Assembly: GCA_051453625.1 (NCBI GenBank)
Contig: JBOZIK010000001.1
Span: 234,946,619 to 234,984,383, forward strand
Origin: Welwitschia mirabilis
Lineage: Eukaryota > Gnetophyta > Gnetopsida > Welwitschiales
Direction of reading: 5' to 3'
DNA: 37,765 bases
Position numbers and translations under genes: made by a program. This document shows, piece after piece, positions 1 to 9,329 of this stretch (positions are counted from its first letter, which is position 1; each line of letters starts with the position of its first letter). Below the pieces are notes generated by a model that was not told the DNA's origin, made no database searches, and saw nothing but the letters and a program-made list of their open reading frames with translations.

Positions 1-262
1 CTATCATGAAGATGATAGAGCGGATGACAATTTTCTTTGATTATTTTTTGAAGACAACTTAGCATTTTTATCATGAATCCTTCTTCAAACTCTGTGCATC
101 AGAAAGTGTCTTTAATACATCAAAATTGGATAAGAATTACATTTTTCTGATATTTCCTCTTGTATCTCCAAAATCCTCAGAATTGCATCTAAACCTATAT
201 AAAAGTCCTACAAAATAACACATAAAACTCCATTAAATAACCTTAAATTGGTAGCACAATAG
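1..262. other. AT-rich flank, nothing recognised
   Basis: This is sequence to the left of the truncated copia LTR. I see no open frame, LTR terminus or RNA gene. It has no counterpart upstream of the matching part of the 3' LTR (before about 5820), so the 5' LTR homology starts abruptly at about 263. It may be older host or repeat DNA. Confidence 0.4.
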
Positions 263-1197
263 ACTGTTAAGGGGTCAACCGGATTCCTGAGGGGTTGATC
301 GGATCTAGAGTAGAAAACTATGTTGGATTTTTTTTTGACCAAGCAGGCAACTGGATAGATATGTAGGCGACTAGATGAGCAGTGAATTAGACCCTAAGGA
401 GTTGACCAAGCATGTAGCTATAAGAAATTAGGGTTGACTAAAAGAATACAAGGGCAGTCGATTTTAAGTGATGATACTAGATGGGGTCGGCTATACTTTT
501 GAGGGGTTAACTAGACATAACAGAAACACAAATTTTATAGACATTATTTATCCATTTTATGTCTGTTGAAGGAAATTTTCACTTGTAAAAACCCTAAAAG
601 TCTTTCATTATATATTTCCAGGAGTCAAAATCACTGTACCAAATGTTAAAATCTTTTGAATATTTTTCATTGTACTTATTGGCATCTCATTCCTCACCAA
701 AGATGAACTAAGAACTATTGTTGTATTTATATAGATGGTTAGATTAGTAGCACTCTTTGTTTTTAGATTGTACCATCTTTTAAAGAAGTGCTTTAATACC
801 ATTCTTGATGTAAAGATCGAGTGATACCTATTCATTTGAACATATCATCATCACTGATATACTTTTTTGTAAAAGGTTGATACTGAGCCTTTAGAAAAAG
901 TCCATTTGTAAAGGTTACAAATGAACTTGCAATACCTAAAAGAGATTAATAGAGATCCCAATTAGGCTTGGATAGAAGCTGATCATCGAGAGTGGAGTAG
1001 CAGGTTTTCTCAAGCCACTATAAATCTTGTATGCTCTTGATTAGTTTTTGTTCTTTCTGTCTTTTAAATTTTTAGATTATTTTCAATTTTATTACACAAG
1101 TTTTTAGTGATTTATTTCAAGTAAAGTTAATATTGTAAAGTTATTTTAATCAATTTTTAGAAACCTATTCACCCCCCTCTAGGTTTCTCGATCCTAT
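263..1197 (+). mobile_element. 5' LTR of copia element 1 (5'-truncated)
   Basis: It aligns over long stretches with 5820-5880 and 6715-7262. Shared blocks include AGAAACCTATTC near the 3' end, the GGATTCCTGAGG block near the 5' end and CACTATAAATCTT at 1016-1028 and 7077-7089. The right edge is set by the primer-binding site at 1201. The left edge is a truncation, because the first ~370 bases of the 3' LTR (from 5449) have no match here. About 415 bases (roughly 560-975) are present here and missing from the 3' LTR. The region 271-512 carries about seven copies of a GGGGTCRACY-like motif. TATA-like sequences occur at 607-616 and 729-736. A minus-strand frame across 608-835 is a chance ORF inside the LTR. 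Confidence 0.88.
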
Positions 1198-1200
1198 GTT

Positions 1201-1212
1201 TGGTATCAAAGC
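1201..1212 (+). other. Primer-binding site, copia element 1
   Basis: TGGTATCAAAGC differs by one base from TGGTATCAGAGC, the complement of the plant initiator-Met tRNA 3' end used by most copia elements. It lies 3 bases after the end of LTR homology, as expected. Confidence 0.85.
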
Positions 1213-1300
1213 CTCATTGAGTCTGTGTTAAGATCCTAATAGATCTAAACTCTAGAAACCAAAAATAAGTAACCCTTCTGATGGTTTTTCCACTGGTTAT

Positions 1301-2683
1301 CCATCCATGTTTGATGGATAAAACTATGCATATTAGAAAACCTGAATGAAAATGTTCCTCAGATCCCTAGATGCAAACATTAAAGAGGTTATTTACAATA
1401 GATATACTATGCCTATTCTAATGAAAATCAATGCCCATGGTAATACCATTATAGTTCAAAAAACCTAAGACCAATGGACTCACACTAATAGATCTAGAGC
1501 TACCATAGACATCCATGTTCTTAATGCTATTTTTTATGTAGTTTTTGTAAATCAATTCAAATAGATTATAAATTGTGAATATGCAAAGGAGGCATGGGAT
1601 ATTCTTGAAGTTGCACATAAAGGGATATCCATTGTCAAGTAGGTTAAGCTCCAAATTCTTGTTTCCAAATTTGGAGATATTCATGTGAAGGAGGAGGAGA
1701 CTTTACAAGAATTCTTTGCCAAACTTACCAACATTGTAAATTCCATGACAAATCTAGATGAAAGATTGGATAAGGTAAAAGTGGGCTAAAAAATGCTGAG
1801 ATCCCTTCTAAGGAGATTTGGATCAAAAGTCATAGTAATCAAAGAAAGCAAGGGTATCAATATGATGGTTATAGAATAATTACAATGTAATTTACAAACA
1901 TATGAATTAAATTTTTTTTTCCAATGATAAGAAGAAAGGTATTACTTTGAAATATGTGTAAGAAGAGTACAGGTTAGAGAAATCCAATGAAGTTATAAAT
2001 GATGATGAAGTTTCTCTCTGAGCAAGAAGATTAAGAAATTTTTGCATAGAAGAAAGAAGAAAGGTGAGCCAAGTAGAGGTATAACAAGAGGACACTCAAA
2101 GTTCAGTAAAGATCAAGACAAAGAAAACGAGATCCAATGTTATGCATTCAAAGGGTTTGGACATATGACAAATGGGTGTCCAAACAATAATAGAGAATAA
2201 AGAAAGTCGAAGACATTTTTATTTCTTACAATATAAGAAAATGTGGATGAGGATGATGATAGTAGTTCAAGCCAAGATTTAGATGGAGATAAAAGACTCT
2301 CTTTCACGGCAATTGTGCATCCATTACAAAACCTACCTAGCACATCTAAACCTAATGATTTGGATGTCATTGAAAAAGATCAGAATGAACTCAAAGATAC
2401 ATGTCAGGAACTATACGTGGAATGTAAAAAGTTAATAAAGTTCATAAATGATTTAAACAAGATTGTAAAATCTCTCATCAAAGAAAAGGAGAAAATGGTA
2501 TCTAAGTACAAAATGATTAAATACAAAAATTCCAATCTTACACTAGAGGTAAAAAATTTATCTCATTTTATCAATAAATTTCCTAGTGATTTGACTAAAT
2601 TAGAATATATGCTTAAAATTCAGAAACTAACTCATGATAAGTTAGGTATTGGATTTATTCCCCAAAGACGACAAAGTCAATAA
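1301..2683 (+). pseudogene. gag: Copia gag relic (UBN2/Retrotran_gag family)
   Basis: Gag forms the virus-like particle that packages retrotransposon RNA. Reading from 1301, the order matches plant copia gag: an MFDGxNYAYxKT start, then AKEAWDILEVAHKG (about 1588), KLQILVSKFGD, ETLQEFFAKLTNIVNSM (about 1700-1748), ESKGINMMVIExLQCNLQTYEL and a basic linker. The zinc knuckle is at 2138-2179. After it comes an acidic serine-rich segment (DEDDDSSSSQD, about 2249), then a Lys/Glu-rich, coiled-coil-like stretch to 2683 ending in KLGIGFIP. The longest clean frame is 2243-2683 (146 codons). It is broken by several in-frame stops (for example in the start motif and after IVK) and by at least one frameshift near 2040. 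The layout of a gag with a long charged tail is like Sirevirus/SIRE elements. That lineage is an inference. Confidence 0.9.
2138..2179 (+). other. CCHC zinc knuckle of gag, second Cys lost
   Basis: The frame reads CYAFKGFGHMTNGC, which fits C-x2-C-x4-H-x4-C except that the second Cys is Phe (TTC at 2147-2149, one change from TGC). The glycine and histidine of the core are kept. Zinc knuckles bind the element's RNA, and losing a ligand fits a dead gag. Confidence 0.85.
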
Positions 2684-2689
2684 AATTAG

Positions 2690-3474
2690 GTAACTTGGTA
2701 ATCTAAGTTTATTTCTAAAATTACTTGTTATTTTTATGGTAAGTTAGATCATTCAAAGCTATATTAAAATGCTATAAAATTAATGTTATTTTTAAATTTA
2801 GTTATTACTTTTCCATTTAAATTTATTTCAAGAGGAGGTATACCACATCAGTCTAAAAGGACTAAGTGGGTGAAAGCTAATTATTTGAAAAGTCTTTTAA
2901 TTCAGAGAGCTTTCAAGATTTTAAATGATACTAGTTGGTATTTGAACAGTGGCTACTCTTTAAATATGATAAGAAAAAAGTTTAGATTCAAAAAATTGAG
3001 TGACTTTGATGGAGGATAATTTATCTTTGGTGATAATGGAAGAGCTAAAATTGAAGGAATTAGAAGCATCGGTGGAGGTAAATTAACTAGAATAAATGAA
3101 TTTTTATATGTCAATGATTTAAAGAATTATTTACTTAGTATTAGTCAAATTTATGACATAGGTTATAAGGTCATTTTTTATAGCTATAAATGTGAAGTTA
3201 GGAATAAGAAAACAAATGATATTATTCTCAAAGCAAATAGAATAGATAATGTTTATCACATTGATCAATTGTTTTCTGCTTTTTATTTTTTTCATGTTAA
3301 TTAAGAAGAGCTTTGGCATAAAATTTTAGGTCATGTTAATTATGATCATTTGAAAATGATTATTAGAAAGGAAATTGTCAAAGTTATTTTGAAAATAAAT
3401 GTTAAAAACATGGTCTTTGTAATGCATGCCAAAAAGGAAACATTACTATGAATTTTATTAGTATAGATTATTGA
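2690..3474 (+). pseudogene. pol: Copia protease and integrase N-terminus relic
   Basis: Clear copia pol landmarks follow gag. WYLNSGYSLNMI at 2936-2971 is the protease active-site region, normally WYLDSGCSRHM. The catalytic Asp is Asn here (AAC, 2945-2947). FGDNGRAKIEGI follows at about 3031-3066, then LYVNDLKNYLLSISQI at 3104-3151, the conserved block before integrase. ELWHKILGHVN at 3308-3340 holds the two His of the HHCC zinc finger. Its two Cys are in CNACQKG at 3418-3438, but in a different frame, so there is a frameshift at about 3405-3409. Stops occur at 3017-3019 and 3302-3304, among others. A second Cys/His-like motif sits at about 2728. The integrase core is absent: recognisable integrase ends near 3450. 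Confidence 0.88.
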
Positions 3475-3543
3475 TTTGCTAATATCTTACCCAAACCCCT
3501 AAATTTTGATAATTTTCTTTATCTTTAGAATGAACTGGGGGGT
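3475..3543 (+). pseudogene. C-terminal scar of copia RNase H
   Basis: The frame reads FANILPKPLNFDNF, then LYL-stop-NELGG. This fits the end of copia RNase H, whose family pattern is A-D-I-x-T-K-P-L ... F ... L-R-x-E-L-G. It directly follows the integrase zinc finger, so the integrase core, all of reverse transcriptase and most of RNase H have been deleted, about 2.5-3 kb judged from a normal copia pol. The match is short but sits exactly where pol should end. Confidence 0.65.
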
Positions 3544-3897
3544 TATCTCACTGTTCTTTGACTAACTATAGGGCAATTTATCAGATCTATGATTTGGATG
3601 ATTAGAGATGATTAGTTGACTGGCCTAAAATCCTGGTCATCCAAATCCTAACAGTACGGTGACTTGCGTCTCGACGGGTCAACCAAAACTTAGACTAGTT
3701 GACTAGACCTATAGGGTTATAGTGTGAAAGATTCATTAGTGGACTTAATTCATTTAGCAAAACCAACCTAATTGACCCTCTTTATAAGAGCAAGTGGAAC
3801 CCAAATCCTTTTCATTATTTTCTAGCCACCTGTCTCCTTTAAATCTAGTATTTCTCTCATATTTTTCTTGTCTCCAAGATCTTGTTAAGTGGTTGTA
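3544..3897 (+). promoter_or_regulatory. Leader/promoter-like region of the third ORF
   Basis: These 354 bases lie between the end of pol and the ATG at 3898. They contain a TATA-like TTTATAAG at 3781-3788, followed by a pyrimidine-rich leader of about 110 bases. Upstream are three copies of the GTTGACT/GGGTCAACC motif (about 3614, 3676 and 3700) that is also repeated in this element's LTRs. This is what one would expect if the third ORF had its own transcript. Transcription itself is inferred, not shown. Confidence 0.5.
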
Positions 3898-4949
3898 ATG
3901 GCTAAGAAACCCTCTAAGAAAAGGAAAAAGGAGGTTAACAGTAGAGATTTTTCTTATTTCTATGAAGGCATGTCTAACAAAGCTTTAGACAAATTCCAAG
4001 AGAAGTTTGAGAAGAAGCTAGTATGCTAGGGAAGGGTTGTTGCTACTTTAGAACTAAGGGCTATTAGAGATGTGATTCAACTCTAGTGAGATATGGATCT
4101 CTCCTATTCTCTTGATGTTTTAAGTCTTGCTTACCGTTTTATCAATAGGATGTTTTATTGTAATGCTTCTTATAATCTTAATAGTGCAACCCTAGAAATC
4201 CTAGTTTTGATAAAGAAGATAAAGGTGAGCATAAAATATATTGTAGGTATTTCTAATCTTTAAAGAGGAGACTATGAGGATTTTTGACCTCTTTGTAACT
4301 CCATGAAATATAAAGCAGAGATCATAAGGGAACTTTATAATAAGTTTCATAGTTGGAAGCATACTATTTCTACTTCTTTACTTAACCTAAAGTACAGGTT
4401 TCTTCATTTAGTTTTTACCTATAATTTCTTACCTTTGGCAGGTCATTGTGATGAGGCCTCTAAATATAGGGCCTATTTGATATACTTGGTAGAAACTAGG
4501 TACTCCATTAATGCCTCTACCATTATACTGAAAAATATGGTCTCCCAGTTAGAGTATCATGCACTAGGGCTCTACCCTATTATATGCTAATTGTAAATAT
4601 TTACCATTTTTATAGAGTTACATTTCATCTGAAGCTTGAAATCCTTAACCCCATGTTATCCATTAGGAAAGCGAGGTTGTCTTGCATGCATATCTTTATT
4701 GGATCTAAGAAATCCTCTAAATATCCTTTTCCTAAGCAAGCTTTACCCAAAGAGACTATTTCATACTTGAGATGGATTAACTCTCATACCAGGCACATAA
4801 AAGAAGATCTAATTATAGATGGGTATGATATTTCTGATACTTCAGAGGAAGATGAAAGCTTAGCATGGAAGGAAATTGAAGAAGAAGAAGAAAAAGAAGA
4901 AGAAGATTCTAAAGAAGAATTACAAGAGGAAAAAAGTAGAGGAATATGA
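3898..4949 (+). pseudogene. Third ORF of copia element: Transposase_32-like protein relic
   Basis: From the ATG at 3898 one frame runs about 225 codons to about 4575 with five stops (4027, 4084, 4087 and two near 4261-4290). A one-base shift then leads into 4584-4949. The start, MAKKPSKKRKKE, is a basic nuclear-localisation-like stretch. The middle contains LLNLKYRFLHLVFTYNFLP (about 4378-4434), AGHCDEASKYRAYLIYLVET and INASTIILKNMV. In the next frame LPYYMLIVNIYHFYRVT follows. This order matches the plant 'putative plant transposon protein' domain (Pfam Transposase_32), with its H-N-L-L-P-x-x-G-H-x-D-E and L-P-Y-G-M-L blocks. The C-terminus is strongly acidic (a run of Glu at about 4876-4915). 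Its biochemical role is unknown to me. Copies like it occur in plant retroelements, often after pol. An env-like or accessory role would be speculative. Confidence 0.75.
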
Positions 4950-5436
4950 CAAAATCCCTCTTTATATGCTTATGTTTATCATGCTTGTGTTTTTCTCTCC
5001 TTTATCATTAATATTAAAAGGGGAATAATAGTGAGTTGTTTTTAATAGTTTTAATTGTATCTGCTCTTGATGAACACTTTTCATTATACTGTTCATATTT
5101 CAGTAATAGAAATGCACTTGGTTTTTATGTACAATAATTTTTATCTCAAATTTTTTATGCACATGTATTTTCATTATGAACTCTAATTTCTAGCATATCT
5201 TATGGTTATTTAATAGTTCATGATCAAAATGATATTTATTACATCTATTTTGGCATTTTTTTGTTTTTCAAATTATATTTTAAATTGTTTTAATTTTAGC
5301 ATAAATTTAAAAATGTCCAAAATATCCTACTTGATATAAAATACTTAATATTTTTGGAAAAGTTAATAGGTATTTTATGAGGGGATTTTTTTCCAATCTA
5401 ATCTCTTTAACTAAGAAAAATTTTGCCATCAATGTC
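4950..5436 (+). other. 3' non-coding region of copia element 1
   Basis: AT-rich sequence between the third ORF and the polypurine tract. A small purine run (AAAAGGGGAATAATAG, about 5016-5031) could be an auxiliary polypurine tract, since Sireviruses often carry several. I see nothing coding. Confidence 0.5.
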
Positions 5437-5447
5437 AAAGGGGGAGA
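5437..5447 (+). other. Polypurine tract, copia element 1
   Basis: AAAGGGGGAGA sits one base before TGTT at 5449, the start of the 3' LTR. This sequence and spacing are typical of copia elements, where it primes plus-strand DNA synthesis. Confidence 0.85.
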
Positions 5448-5448
5448 T

Positions 5449-7263
5449 TGTTAAATTATTATTTGCTAATTGATGTTAAATTAATGTTTTTTATGTAGAA
5501 AAATTCATTGTATCTTATGCAGAAAATATTAATCAATTGCAAGTCAAAAGTTGAAGTAATTTTTGTTACATTTTAATCTTGAAACTTGTCAAGTTTTAAT
5601 ACCCTTATAAGGAGTTGAACAAACTTCTAAGGGGTCAATCGCATCTAAAGCAAATACATAAAAATGAACAAAAGTCAAAGGGATCTACCAGACATTTAAG
5701 GAGTTGAATGGACTTATGAATCTGAGCACCAGTACTTCTTAGCTCATCGTTAAGGGGTTGACCAAATACCAAAGGAGTCGACTAGACTGAGCACTATGCA
5801 TCTAATACTTCACAGCTAATCATCAAGGGATTGATTGGATTCCTGAGGGATCAACTAGACCTTGAGTAAAAAACTGTGTTNNNNNNNNNNNNNNNNNNNN
5901 NNNNNNNNNNNNNNNNNNNNNNNNNNNNNNNNNNNNNNNNNNNNNNNNNNNNNNNNNNNNNNNNNNNNNNNNNNNNNNNNNNNNNNNNNNNNNNNNNNNN
6001 NNNNNNNNNNNNNNNNNNNNNNNNNNNNNNNNNNNNNNNNNNNNNNNNNNNNNNNNNNNNNNNNNNNNNNNNNNNNNNNNNNNNNNNNNNNNNNNNNNNN
6101 NNNNNNNNNNNNNNNNNNNNNNNNNNNNNNNNNNNNNNNNNNNNNNNNNNNNNNNNNNNNNNNNNNNNNNNNNNNNNNNNNNNNNNNNNNNNNNNNNNNN
6201 NNNNNNNNNNNNNNNNNNNNNNNNNNNNNNNNNNNNNNNNNNNNNNNNNNNNNNNNNNNNNNNNNNNNNNNNNNNNNNNNNNNNNNNNNNNNNNNNNNNN
6301 NNNNNNNNNNNNNNNNNNNNNNNNNNNNNNNNNNNNNNNNNNNNNNNNNNNNNNNNNNNNNNNNNNNNNNNNNNNNNNNNNNNNNNNNNNNNNNNNNNNN
6401 NNNNNNNNNNNNNNNNNNNNNNNNNNNNNNNNNNNNNNNNNNNNNNNNNNNNNNNNNNNNNNNNNNNNNNNNNNNNNNNNNNNNNNNNNNNNNNNNNNNN
6501 NNNNNNNNNNNNNNNNNNNNNNNNNNNNNNNNNNNNNNNNNNNNNNNNNNNNNNNNNNNNNNNNNNNNNNNNNNNNNNNNNNNNNNNNNNNNNNNNNNNN
6601 NNNNNNNNNNNNNNNNNNNNNNNNNNNNNNNNNNNNNNNNNNNNNNNNNNNNNNNNNNNNNNNNNNNNNNNNNNNNNNNNNNNNNNNNNNNNNNCTGAGC
6701 ACTATGCATCTGATACTTCACAGCTAATCATCAAGGGATTGATTAGATTCCTGAGGAATCAACTAGACCTTGAGTAGAAAAATATGTTGGATTTTTTTTG
6801 GACCAACTGAGTGACCGAATAGATATGTAAATGGTCGGATGAACAGTCAATTGTACCCTGAGAAATGAATTGGACATGAAGCCATAAGAAACTGGGATCA
6901 GTCGAAAGAACATAAGTATGACCAATTTAAGTGATGACATTCAACACGGTCAACTAGACTTTTGAGGGATCAATCGGCTATGACAAAAACACAAATGTTA
7001 TAGCCATTATGCATCTGTTTCAATTTTGTTAGATAGAATCTAATTGTCGAGACTGGAGTAGGGGGTTTTCCTAAACCACTATAAATCTTATGTGCTTCTG
7101 ATTAATATTTCTGTCCTTTCTGTATTTCAATTTTTAAGATTAATTTCAGTTTTCTTACATAATTTTTTTAGTGATTTATGTTAAGAAAGGTTAATATTAT
7201 GAAGTTATTTTAATAAATTTTTAGAAACCTATTTTCATCCCCTATAAGATTCTTGATCCTATA
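5449..7263 (+). mobile_element. 3' LTR of copia element 1 (contains gap)
   Basis: It begins TGTTAAATT straight after the polypurine tract and ends near GATCCTAT at 7254-7262, the same terminal block as the 5' LTR at 1190-1197. It contains many GGGGTCAACY/GGAGTTGAAY motifs between 5610 and 6980. It is interrupted by an 814-N gap (5881-6694) flanked by diverged copies of the same ~94 bases (5787-5880 and 6695-6788), so its true length is uncertain. It lacks about 415 bases present in the 5' LTR, with the junction near 7020-7040. Confidence 0.85.
5881..6694. other. Assembly gap, 814 N
   Basis: Unknown bases. The gap edges coincide exactly with the edges of a ~94-base near-duplicate on either side. 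Any ORF called through the N run is meaningless. Confidence 0.99.
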
Positions 7264-7919
7264 ATTCTCTCTCCAACATTAGCCACCATTAAAGAGGGGA
7301 GTCTAGTTAAATAGATTAACTCATAAGAACTCTCTTCAAGATGCAATTTGTGGGATTACTAAGAGTTTAGGCTATAGCTTATTAAGGATAGAAACTATCT
7401 TGTGAATATCCATGAATATCTTATGTTTCAACCAAATAGTTACTTTTACCTTTAGCCAAAGGTTATGAGGAATCTTATACCTATTTTGCTATGTTCATAC
7501 CCCTTAAATTGTAGTTATAACTTTTTATAACTAATAAATCCTTTTTGAATCATTAAATAATACATTGAGTTATTTCCAATGATAAATTATTTTATTTAAA
7601 TTAGTACTTACATTATTTATTACTTAATAATTTTAAATTCTTAAAAATATAAGGCTACCTCTTAACATTTTGGAATTGCAACATGTAATAGACTTTCTCC
7701 TTTAGGACTATAGTTTCTCCTTGAATAGTTAGTCCTCCATAGAAACATTAACTGTTTCTAGCTTTACTACCTCATAATCCTCATCCTTATTCTATCCTTT
7801 TATAGATACATTACCCAAAAAAAAGGAAAAATAAGGGGAAACATTATTATATTATTAAATTAAAATGTAATGAAAAATTAAGGGGTTAATTTCTTACTAC
7901 TGTTCTTTCATAAATAGAT
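7264..7919. other. AT-rich spacer, nothing certain
   Basis: Sequence between the copia 3' LTR and the minus-strand chromovirus. It probably includes the 3' untranslated part, and perhaps LTR remnants, of that chromovirus. I could not identify LTR ends. A TATA-like CTATAAAAGG lies on the minus strand at about 7795-7806. Confidence 0.35.
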
Positions 7920-7924
7920 TAAGA

Positions 7925-8045
7925 TAACTTCATCACATACATTCTTTGTTTTCCCAACTCTGTTAATCATAATATGACCATTTTACTATGAATTCTTTTA
8001 TTATTTTACCCTTAACTTTTTTCCTTGATTGTTTAAATTTAACAA
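7925..8045 (-). pseudogene. Chromodomain relic of Ty3/gypsy chromovirus
   Basis: Read on the minus strand from about 8043, the frame gives a basic stretch, then KIIKEFIVKWSYYD, a stop, and QSWENKECM. This fits the chromodomain core of plant chromoviruses, whose pattern is E-x-L-V-K-W-x-G-Y-x-x-x-x-x-T-W-E. It lies just downstream of the integrase C-terminal domain, the expected place. In active elements this domain steers integration toward marked chromatin. One or more stops break it. The match is short but well positioned. Confidence 0.65.
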
Positions 8046-8129
8046 GATTAATAATAAAAGTAAGTTACAACTTATCATTAGGTTTTTCTAATCTATAATG
8101 TATTATTCATTCATTTCTATATAATATGG

Positions 8130-9205
8130 TTTTAGAAGAATAACATGAAAAACTGGGTGCATCTTATTTTAACTTTCTAGAATATCGAGATTATAGGGCA
8201 AATCATTTATTCTTTGAAATATAGAAAAAAATTTCATAGAATTATGAAACTAACTTTTCATACCTAACTCTAAAGATGTTGTTTCATGTTTAACTCATAG
8301 AAATATGTGATCTCTAATCTAAAAAAAAATGCAATGTAAAGTTTAAGATCATAATGCTTCTTGTACCTATTTTATGCTTCTTATCATTTTATTTGAATTA
8401 TTTTTATAATTTCTTTCATTTTTCTTATCTGTTGCCCTTGATCTTTTTTTCTTTGTAAGGGATTATACTAAGTCATAGGAGCTGAGTAATTTCCTTCATA
8501 CATGGAAGTGAATGGAAAACATTATATGGATACTTAATAACCTTGATTATAAGGAAATTCTACTTACTATTATTATTGTTTCATCTTCTTGGTTTACTTG
8601 AAACATAACTTATTAAGATATCCTTAAGAATGTAGTTAATTTTCCTAGTTTCTCCATCTATTTCTAGATGAAAATAAGTAGTGAAAAACATTGGAGTGCC
8701 AAGCTAATTGAAAAATTAGAATTAAAAACTTGAGATGAATTTCATATCACTATTAAAATAATAATATTTAATGTATTGTGCAACTAGAAAACTTTCTTTA
8801 CAAAGTGTTTGATAATTTCTTCTATAGTAAAGGTGTTTTTTATTGGAATGTATAGATGATCTTTTTTAACTTATCCACAAATATAAAAATAACATCATGA
8901 TTTTTTAATCATTTTAGATAACCTTATAATGAAATCTATGATTATCATTTTTCACTTCCAAGATAGTACTAGTAGGATTTTATTATTCTAACATAGTTTC
9001 CTGATAGACTAAACATTCATTGAAAAAATATTTTGTTAAAAACTTCATTCCTTGATAGTATTACTAGTTTTTGAGGAGGATGTATATCTTGTAAAATCTA
9101 GGATGATCTACATAAGTTAATTTATGAACATCTTTGATAAGTTGGTTTTTCTAGGGACTTGAGGGTATACACCCTCTTTTTCTTCTTATAAATATTCCAT
9201 TAGAA
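8130..9205 (-). pseudogene. pol: Ty3/gypsy integrase relic (minus strand)
   Basis: Three integrase parts are in order on the minus strand. First is the zinc-binding HHCC region (9205-9000): RVYTLKSLEKP, then DVHKLTYVDHPRFYKIY and NECLVYQ. The His pair has the usual x6 spacing, and the last Cys is Tyr. Second is the catalytic core (9000-8600): MIIIDFIIRLSK with the first catalytic Asp, DVIFIFVDKLKK, SDMKFISSF with the second Asp region, and the FHPQTDGQTER block decayed to FHLEIDGETRK at 8640-8702. Third is the C-terminal domain (8400-8130): NRYKKHYDLKL, DHIFL, QRINDLPYNLDI and MHPVFHVILLK. Frames change several times and stops are frequent. Integrase inserts the cDNA copy into the genome; this copy is dead. 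Confidence 0.88.
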
Positions 9206-9329
9206 GTTATGATGTAAAGAGAAATTTCTTCTTTTTCTATTATCTTTTTCAATTTTTTCCCATAGTTTTATCTTAAGGTATCTACTCCTTAAGTTTTTTG
9301 GCCATCTTAAAATTCATAGTATAGACAAC

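Noticed and set aside
1418-2370. Minus-strand ORFs at 1418-1684, 1907-2095 and 2140-2370
   Set aside because: They are antisense shadows of the copia gag relic, whose plus-strand motifs are clear.
5851-6727. Open frames of up to 288 codons on both strands
   Set aside because: They run through the N gap 5881-6694. Only a few real codons exist at each end.
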